Position numbers and translations under genes: made by a program. From Sporothrix humicola (lineage: Eukaryota; Ascomycota; Sordariomycetes; Ophiostomatales; Ophiostomataceae): a stretch of 64,000 nt of DNA. The notes under the pieces are model-generated. The model worked only from the letters and a program-made list of their open reading frames with translations. It did no database searches and had not been told where the DNA came from. The stretch covers positions 1 through 64,000 of the forward strand of contig WNYE01000049.1 in NCBI GenBank assembly GCA_021396245.1. The letters are read 5' to 3'. Positions within the stretch are counted from its first letter, which is position 1. Each line of letters opens with the position of its first letter. Positions 57,226-64,000 of this stretch are shown one piece after another.

Positions 57226-59446
57226 ATGTCCCGCGAGTACGAACGCGACCGCGTCGTCTACGAGCGCGACAGCCGTGACCGCCACGGCGATGAGCGCAGC
57301 AGTCGCTACGAAGACGAGGACGACTACCTCGTGTACGACAGACGGCCGGCGCCACAGACCAGACTGAGAGAACGATCGCCAACACCGCCAGCTATTCAGA
57401 GAGAGCGCGAGCGGGAAAGAGAACGCGAACGGGAGCGAGACCGCGATCGCCGATTCGCCGACGACCGCGATGACGACAGCATGATTCTGCCCGCCTCGGC
57501 CCGCCGTCGACCGGCACCACCGGCCGTCATCCCCGAAGACTTTGACAGGCGCGAAGGCAGAGGTGCACGTTTTCGGGACGGCGACGACAGCATCATCGGC
57601 AGCAGTGTGGGCGGCCCGCCTCCACCCCGCCCTGGCCGGCTGATCCGCCGCCAGTCGAGCGTCGAGACGTTTGACCGCCGCCCGGCCCGCCGCAACTACG
57701 ACCTGGACAGACTGGACGACGCGCGGCCGCCTGTGGGTGTGCCGATCCCGCTGCCCATCCGCAGACGCCGCGACAGCTCCGACGAGCGCCGGGAAGCCTT
57801 TGAGCGGGAGCGCTACGAGAGAGAGCGGGAGCGTCACGAGCGTGACCTGCGTGAGCGGGAACGAGGCCGCGAACGGGATCGTACAGAGATTGAAGAAATC
57901 CGTATCGAGCCCGGCCGGATCGAGATTGACGACATTGAGATTGAGCGTGAGAGACGCCGCCGCCGCGAGTCGTTTGAACGCCGCGAGCGCGAGCGGATCC
58001 ACCATGAACACGAACACGACCACGAGGTGCGCACCACCGAGACCAGGTTCCACGAAGAAGACCGGCGCGGGCGGCGAGGCGAACGTGAGCACGAAGAGGA
58101 ATACGTCCGCCGCAGCGAGATTCGGGCCTATTCGCCGTCCGAGGGGTCAGACACATCCGTGACCTCGGTGCACACGCGCTCCAGCGGCGGTGCTACCCTC
58201 AAGAAGAGCGAGTACCCGAAAAAGGGCAAGACGCGGATGCCGGCGCGCCTCGTGTCAGAGCAGGTCCTGATCGATCTCGGGTATCCATTTATCAAAGAGG
58301 TGAGCAAAAGTCCCCTAATTCCCTCTCCCCTATCAACAACAATTGGGCATTAGGGGCTTAGGCCTATATGTGCTGTATTAATGCCCTGAAACCGCACCAA
58401 CACTAACAATAAACAGGGCAACACCCTTGTCCTTCAGGTGGCCTTGGGCCAGGACAACATCGATGACGTCCTCAAGCTGAGCCGCGACTACAAGAAGAGT
58501 GAGTCCACCCCTCCCCAATGGTACTGAGGGTACCTATTGTTTACTTGCCCCTTACTTCTGTTCACTAACACACTTCACCCCCACCCACCCAGACGAGACA
58601 GACATTGTCGAGACCAAGACCACAAAGGTCAAGACATCCAGCGGCACCGTCATTGAAAAGGAAGAACGCCGCGAAGAGATCATCACCGCCCCGGCTGTCC
58701 CTCAACCTCCACTTCCTCCCCCACAACAGTACCAGCCTCCTCCACCCCCACCGCCGCAAATGTATCAGCCCCAGCAGGTGTACTACACGGCACCGCAGCC
58801 ACCAGTCCAGTATGCCCCGGCTCCTGAACCGGTTGACCGTGGCACCGCCTACTCGACCACCAACATTCACATCCGTGATGCGTCTCCGTCAAGAAGCTAC
58901 GCCCCAGCAATGCCGTCCATGAACGAGACGTCTGTTGCCCTCGTCCGCACACGCTCTCGCTCTCGTGGCCCCGTGTCCATGCCGTCCAACTCATTGGCTT
59001 TGGCACCCGTTATCTACGACGCCGGCAGCCCCGCCGTCGAGGTCGCCGAAGAGCCCCTGGCCGTCGCCGTCATCGACAACCGCCATCGCAGCAAGAGCCG
59101 CCACCGCCACCATCACAGCCACTCGCATTCCCACTCCCGCCACAGACGCGCCCGCTCGCACTCCCACGGCGACGGCGCCCTCTATGCCCACTTCCACGAC
59201 CGCCGGGATCGCGACAGAGACGACCACTACTACGACGTCACCGTCGACGACCGCTACTACCGCGAGGAGCGCGACTACTACGAGCCCACCTCGGGCCGCG
59301 ACTTGGTGCGTGCCGAGCGCTTGAGCACGGGCGAGTTGGTGCTGTACCAGGAACAGGTCGAGCGCGTCGAGGAGCCGCGGTACGGCGTGCGCATTGAAAA
59401 GGACAAGAAAGGTAGGATGGCCATCAGCGTGCCCAAGTATCGCTAG
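57226..59446 (+). CDS. Arg/Glu-rich low-complexity protein with DUF8035-like segment
   Basis: Three exons, 57226-58299, 58417-58498 and 58593-59446, give 669 residues. Introns are 117 nt (GTGAGC, CACTAACA, AACAG) and 94 nt (GTGAGT, CACTAACA, CCCAG). Residues 1-330 are highly charged, with runs of alternating Arg-Glu, Arg-Asp and His, and include Pro-rich patches. Residues about 335-388, spanning both introns, carry the conserved segment KKGKTRMPARLV, then VLIDLGYPFIKEGNTLVLQVALGQ and VLKLSRDYKK. I associate this with the fungal DUF8035 family. The third exon is Pro/Gln-rich (QYQPPPPPPPQMYQ), then RS- and HSHSHS-rich, with a Tyr/Asp-rich end and a compact C-terminus (GELVLYQEQVERVEEPRYGVRIEKDKKG in sense). 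The protein is likely largely disordered; its function is unknown. Confidence 0.8.
57396..57446 (+). repeat. Arg-Glu coding repeat
   Basis: Imperfect GAGCGC/GAACGG hexamer repeat encoding alternating Arg and Glu, the densest of several RE/RD runs in the DUF8035-type gene. Confidence 0.8.
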
Positions 59447-60576
59447 GTGCGTGCGGTATTCTTTCATTTTGTCGATTTTTTTTTGGGCCAAGAACGACGG
59501 CTGACACTTTCAGGCCCTCCACCCAAATTGATGCGTGCCATGCTGGCCACGCTGACGTGATGTCATCGTCAGTGACATGGCCTTTCATTTTCTTGGATAT
59601 CTTATGACATTTATTTACAAGATTTATCAATGATACAGCTAGATGTTAAAACTTGGAACATGGTGGATTTCTTTTTGTATTTTCTTCTCTGGTTCTTGGT
59701 TACGTTCTCAGGATGGCCTTTGTTTGGTGGACCTCGGTTTTGGTGATAATATTATTCTTGGATACGGCCTTTAACGACGACACGACCTTTGACGTTCATT
59801 TAAATTTATTCATATTCATCTTTATATCTTCTGCATATCTTATTGTCTCTCTTATGATCTGTTCGTCGCCTTTTTATCTATCCCGGAATTGCCGCCTCCG
59901 TCCACCAGATTCTCACTCGGGACATGGCACGTGACAATTTCCCTCTGACAAGCTGACATGGGCCGCGCCTTCCATGATTGCCGACAACCCTTGTCAGTGA
60001 TTCCACAATAGCGGTGACTTTGCCCCGACGAGCCCCCAAATTCCAGGTGACAAGCCATTAAAATGCCACAAACAGGCACCCAAAATGCTTAGCTTTTAGG
60101 GCGCCTCACACATCTCACGGCAGTTTCCGGGCTTTGTCACCATCCTGGCTTCACATGGCCTATTTTAATCTTAAAATGTCGGTAGTCGATTCCATGCGAC
60201 GAATTAGTCAAGGCCGCCGATCTGTAGTCTCGTTTCAAATATTTCTAGAATCTTAGATCTCGTTGTTTTTCATCCCCTTTCCATCGTCATTCATCGTCAT
60301 CTCATCGTTTTTTATCGCATTTCTTGGTCACTTGCATTCTGGCGTTTCTGTAGCATTTCCATTTGTTCCACAAATCCCGGTTACATTCGACGAGACGGGA
60401 CAGCGACGACATCAACCGGCGGAACCGAGCACGCTCGTTCCTGCGTGTCTCCCCTGACGGGCTTGTCTTTTTGCGGGCAGGCAATCTAATTCAATATCGA
60501 CAAGAGGCACTCCCGTCGCTGCCCTTTTATCCTTCTGCCCCCTCGACAGCTTGGTCGTGCCTTCCTCGCTAGGAAA
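59447..60576. other. Intergenic region
   Basis: Holds the 3' flank of the DUF8035-type gene, with a CTGACG/CGTCAG inverted repeat at 59552-59572. It also holds the promoter of the esterase gene, with a CACGTGAC bHLH-type box at 59927-59934. No gene is supported. Confidence 0.5.
59552..59572. repeat. Inverted repeat CTGACG...CGTCAG
   Basis: Six perfect base pairs around a 9-nt loop, about 105 bp after the stop codon of the DUF8035-type gene. It could be a small 3'-UTR hairpin, and the arms also contain CRE-like TGACG cores. Confidence 0.45.
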
Positions 60577-62182
60577 ATGACCGCGGGGGATGGTGCTCCT
60601 TTTGCAGGAGGAGGAGTAGGTAGCGGCTCAGGGGCTGCTGGAGCAACTCACGCAACTCAAGCAACGGACTCGCTCCTGCCGCCGCTGCAACTGCCATGGC
60701 TGTCGGCCACCGCCATGATCGTGGTCGTAGTTGCCTTTTTTATTCGGAGGAGCAGAAGGAGGATAAGGAGAAGTCAACAATCATTTGATTTTCACGGGCA
60801 GGGTTTTTCTCTCCATTTCGACCACAAACGACGGACCTGGTCCTACCAGCGAGCACGACCATCGAGAATACCAGCAATACTTACTGCAGCAGCTTACTTT
60901 TCGGCTGCCGCCGCCCTCATCTTCCTTATTCTAAGCACCATGCGTTCGCTTCGTCGAGTTGCTGCTCACGCAGCCGTCGCTTCGGCAGCCGCAGCCGGCG
61001 GCGGGCTTGACTTTGCCTCCAGCGTGCCTTCGTCTCTGCCCGAGCCTCCGCCGGCGCCGTTGACCTGCAATGCGACCGCCCAGTGGCCCGGCTGGGAAGG
61101 CATTAAGCATGCATTCATCTTGTAAGTACAGTACCGGGACACCCCTCGCCTGCCATCGCCATCGTCTAACTCCCTCCAGCGGCGACAGCTACACGCAGAC
61201 CGGCTTCAATTACACCAGCCGGCCAGCTCCGTCGCAAAGCAACCCCATGGGCAACCCGCCCTACCCTGGCTGGACGTCGTCCAACGGCCCCAACTGGGTT
61301 GGCCTCCTGACCACAAAGTACAATGCCTCGCGCCTGCAGACGTACAACCTGGCCTATGGCGGCGCCACTGTCGACGGTGATCTTGTCGCCCCTTACCAGC
61401 CCACGGTTCTGTCCATGAAGGACCAGGTCCACAGTGAATTCACGCCCGGCTATACCAACCACGGCAATAGCGACACCGACGTTAGTGAGACGCATCCCTC
61501 GGCGCCCGATGCGCCGGCCTGGAAGGGAGACGACTCGGTGTTTGCCTTCTGGATCGGCATCAACGACGTGGGCAACTCGTTCTACCGGGGCGTCGACGGC
61601 GTCAACGGCACTGAAGAGTTGAACAAGAAGATTTTCGAGGTCTACGGTGATATGGTCGGCATCCTCTACAATGCCGGCGCGCGCAATTTCGTCTTCCTCA
61701 CGGTACCTCCCGTCGACCGCAGCCCAATGGCCTTGGCCCAAGACGCAGCCTCCCAGGCGCTCGAAAAGGCCGACATTGCAGCCTTCAATGGCCTGATCAC
61801 GGACAAGCTCGCCACGGACCTCAAAGCCCAGCACCACACTAATGCCAACGTGTGGGTTGTCGATACCGGCGTCATCTTCAATGCTGCTCTCGATAAGCCG
61901 ACATCATTCATTCAGACCTCTGGAATCAAAAACACGACGGCCTACTGCGAGGCGTACGCAAACGGCACCCCTAAGCAGGACACCCTGACGCCCTCGTGCG
62001 GCATCCCCGTCAACGAGTACTTTTGGCTCAACAGCCTGCATCCGACATCGCCTATCCACGACGTCGTTGCCGAGGCGGTTGCTATGCATTTGACAACCGG
62101 ACCCAACGTTTGCCCGCCCCCAGCCGTGGACGAGACGCCCTACGAGCCCCCGAGCAACGGTGATGACTACAGTAATGTTTAG
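60577..62182 (+). CDS. SGNH/GDSL esterase (CE16-like), probably membrane-anchored or secreted
   Basis: Two exons, 60577-61121 and 61180-62182, give 515 residues. The 58-nt intron (GTAAGT, CTAAC, CTCCAG) splits the codon before the nucleophile block. Motifs: block I FGDSYTQTGFNY with nucleophile Ser185; block III WIGINDVG (about 306-313); and block V LNSLHPTSPIH (about 465-475) with the catalytic-region histidines. Family members are hydrolases acting on acetylated sugars or other esters. From the first ATG, the N-terminus has two hydrophobic segments (about 46-58 and 95-117) separated by a basic loop, so the catalytic part would follow a membrane anchor. An internal ATG at 60940 (CACCATGCG) would give a 394-residue form with a weak signal-peptide-like start. 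Which start is used cannot be decided here. Confidence 0.85.
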
Positions 62183-62736
62183 TGGGGTTTTCTGTTTATT
62201 TCGATTGTGGCGAACACTACAATGGTATTGTGTATGGCGGCCGTCGGCATGAGCCTATATGCCACTGTACTAAACGTCAAGAGCACCCTGCGCGGCGTGC
62301 GCGGCATATGGGGGGTGTAGGGTGTCCTCCCTTTGCTGGTCAGTCTCGTTGCGGGTCTTTTGATAGTAGCTTTATATCATCTTCGGCTTTGGTTGTTTAA
62401 TTTTTTTCTCTCTCTTTAACTCTTTTTTTTTCATTCTTTCTTTTTGTACAAAGTCTTTTTGGCGGGGTCGTTCGTACACGAAAAACAGCATGCAGCAACT
62501 GGATTATTATTATTTCTTGCTACTGCCGAATAATTCTCTCTTGATTACTACGGACGTCTCTGCATGAGCGGCCCAACTTGCAACTAATTAGATCATATCT
62601 CCATACGTTTGAATTATTGGACATTTGACAAAAGAAAAGGGTGTGTCGACAGGATGCTAGGAAGTTTACACAACGCAGTCTCCACTCAACATGGTATCAA
62701 GGCAACATCAAGTGAATGCTGCCACTCCGGCTTAGC
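62183..62736. other. Convergent 3' intergenic region
   Basis: Lies between the stop codons of the esterase and the MFS transporter. T-rich at 62396-62455, consistent with transcript ends. No gene is seen. Confidence 0.55.
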
Positions 62737-64000
62737 TTAGACTGAGCTCTCAGGGCGGCCCTTGTCCGAACCGTTGAAACGGCCGCCGACAACGCTCACA
62801 CTGCTGCCAGTGCTGCTGCTGCCGCCACGGCCAAGACGCGCCCAAACGCGGGTCGTCAGCTTGCGGTCCAGCTGCGGCAGGAACAGGCTGTACAGGAAGA
62901 AGGGGATCAGCACGACGAGGGCGAACAGGAAGATGAAGCGCCAGCCGTTGGCCGCAGCCGTGAGCTCGGCCTGGATCGTCGCCTCCAAGATGGCATCAGT
63001 CATGCCCTTGACGGAGTCAAAGAACGTGCTGACAGAGGCGCCGCCCATGGTGGCCGTGACGGCGGCAAACAGGTCGGGCAGTTCCTCTTGAGGAAGGCCG
63101 GCGGCCGCAGCCGCGGCGGACACATCAGCCGTCAGGACATTGGTGTAACGGACGCCGTACTAGGTTGTTAGCATTACTCGAGGCAGGTGAGGACAGCATT
63201 TGGGAAGAACTCACAATAGTCTGGAAGACAGCGAGAAACACGGCAAAGACAATGCTCCGCAGGGAAGCGGCACCACCGACAGCAAGACCCATATCGCGGC
63301 GGTGCAGCTGCAGAGCACAGGCGGTGTGGCTGACAATCATGCCGTAGCCCTCGCCAATGGCCGACACAACGAAAAGGGCGACCATGAGCGGGTGGTTGGT
63401 GTTGTTGGCGGCGTTGAGGGGATACAGGGCCGTGCACTGGACAAACATGGCGGCGGCCATCTGCCACTTGACGAGGCGGGGCCGGAAGACTCCCAAACCA
63501 ATGACGGCAAGAATCCAGCCGCCGGCAATGCCCGCCGGCCAAACGGACACGTCCCAGCCGAGCTTCATGCCTGCCTCCTGGTAGACGGTGCTGAAGCCGG
63601 CTGTCGACGTGATGGGGACGAACCACAGGAACTGCGAGTTGAACGAGCAGACGGCAATCCAGGCCCAGGCCGACCATTCGCGGACGACATAGCTGGGGAC
63701 GGCGGTGTAGGCATTGCCCCAGTGGAAGGTGTAGAAGAGGTACAGAATGAAGGCAATGCCAAAGGCCGTGATGAGGACAATAGTCTGGCCAGTTAACCAG
63801 GCGAAAGCAGAGCCACCCCAGTACGTGGGGAAGGTCAGAAGAATGATGAAAACGGTCAGGAGGACAAGGCCGGCCCAGTCTTTGCGCGGACCCGAGTGCG
63901 TCTTGGCGTTCAAGGCGTCCATGCTAACAGCATCTTCGGCCTCGTCAATCTCGTCCTCGACCCGCTGCGGATGGTAAAAGACAAATAGGCCAACGGCAGA
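62737..64000 (-). CDS. TRI12-type MFS transporter, 3' part (5' end outside window)
   Basis: Two visible exons on the minus strand, 64000-63215 (incomplete at its 5' side) and 63159-62737, encode the last 402 residues. The 55-nt intron has a GTGAGT donor, CTAAC and CCTAG acceptor, in phase 0. The visible part begins in a membrane-loop segment (FVFYHPQRVEDEIDE). It continues with about eight hydrophobic segments, including a WGGSAFAWLTGQTIVLIT stretch typical of the 14-TM TRI12/efflux-type MFS family. This family includes fungal drug and secondary-metabolite exporters and relatives of siderophore-iron transporters. The C-terminal tail after the last helix is polar and Gly/Ser-rich. Its position about 7 kb beyond the siderophore synthetase invites a link, but two unrelated genes lie between. 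The substrate is unknown. Confidence 0.82.

Noticed and set aside
62737..64000. Calling the edge transporter a siderophore importer
   Set aside because: Sequence features point to the TRI12/efflux-type branch, and two unrelated genes separate it from the NRPS. Position alone is not enough.

Overview
The window is nuclear DNA of a filamentous ascomycete, most likely a Sordariomycete; the order is not certain. Introns are short (50-76 nt) with GTRNGT donors and CTAAC/CTGAC branch sites. Start codons sit in A-rich or CACC contexts, leaders are pyrimidine-rich, and third codon positions are GC-rich, which creates long false open frames on the opposite strand. The protein set includes a PIR cell-wall protein, GPI anchoring and a ferrichrome-type siderophore synthetase. 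No rRNA, tRNA, CRISPR array or transposon was recognised.

Left part (1-23.4 kb): an FAD monooxygenase and a DUF4188-type protein lie in tandem. They are followed by surface proteins separated by long gene-free stretches: a membrane-anchored hevein-type chitin-binding protein with an acidic tract, a small secreted Pro/Ala-rich protein, a MARVEL-type four-TM protein and a PIR-type GPI protein. A U1-type zinc-finger protein of FBP21/WBP4 character then converges on a three-exon GMC oxidoreductase.

Middle part (25-55.5 kb): an MFS transporter converges on a single-pass type II membrane protein. After a 5 kb gene-free region come the two core genes of intracellular siderophore synthesis on the same strand. 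These are L-ornithine N5-monooxygenase (sidA type, 33159-34933) and, 5 kb downstream, a ferrichrome/ferricrocin-type NRPS of about 5,150 residues (sidC type, 39971-55476). SidA makes N5-hydroxyornithine. After acylation by an enzyme not found here, the NRPS would assemble three acyl-hydroxyornithines and three neutral amino acids into a cyclic hexapeptide. I read the NRPS as A-T-C-A-T-C-T-C-A-T-C-T-C-T-C, with an adenylation-less T-C unit between the second and third A domains. Two TTATCAGAT elements, the extended site of SreA/Urbs1-type iron GATA repressors, lie 2.0 and 2.6 kb upstream of sidA.

Right part (55.5-64 kb): an Arg/Glu-rich protein with a DUF8035-like segment and a membrane-anchored SGNH/GDSL esterase. 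The 3' portion of a TRI12-type MFS transporter is cut by the window end.

Exon structures were deduced by hand from splice signals and reading frame. They are consistent in phase but not confirmed by transcripts.
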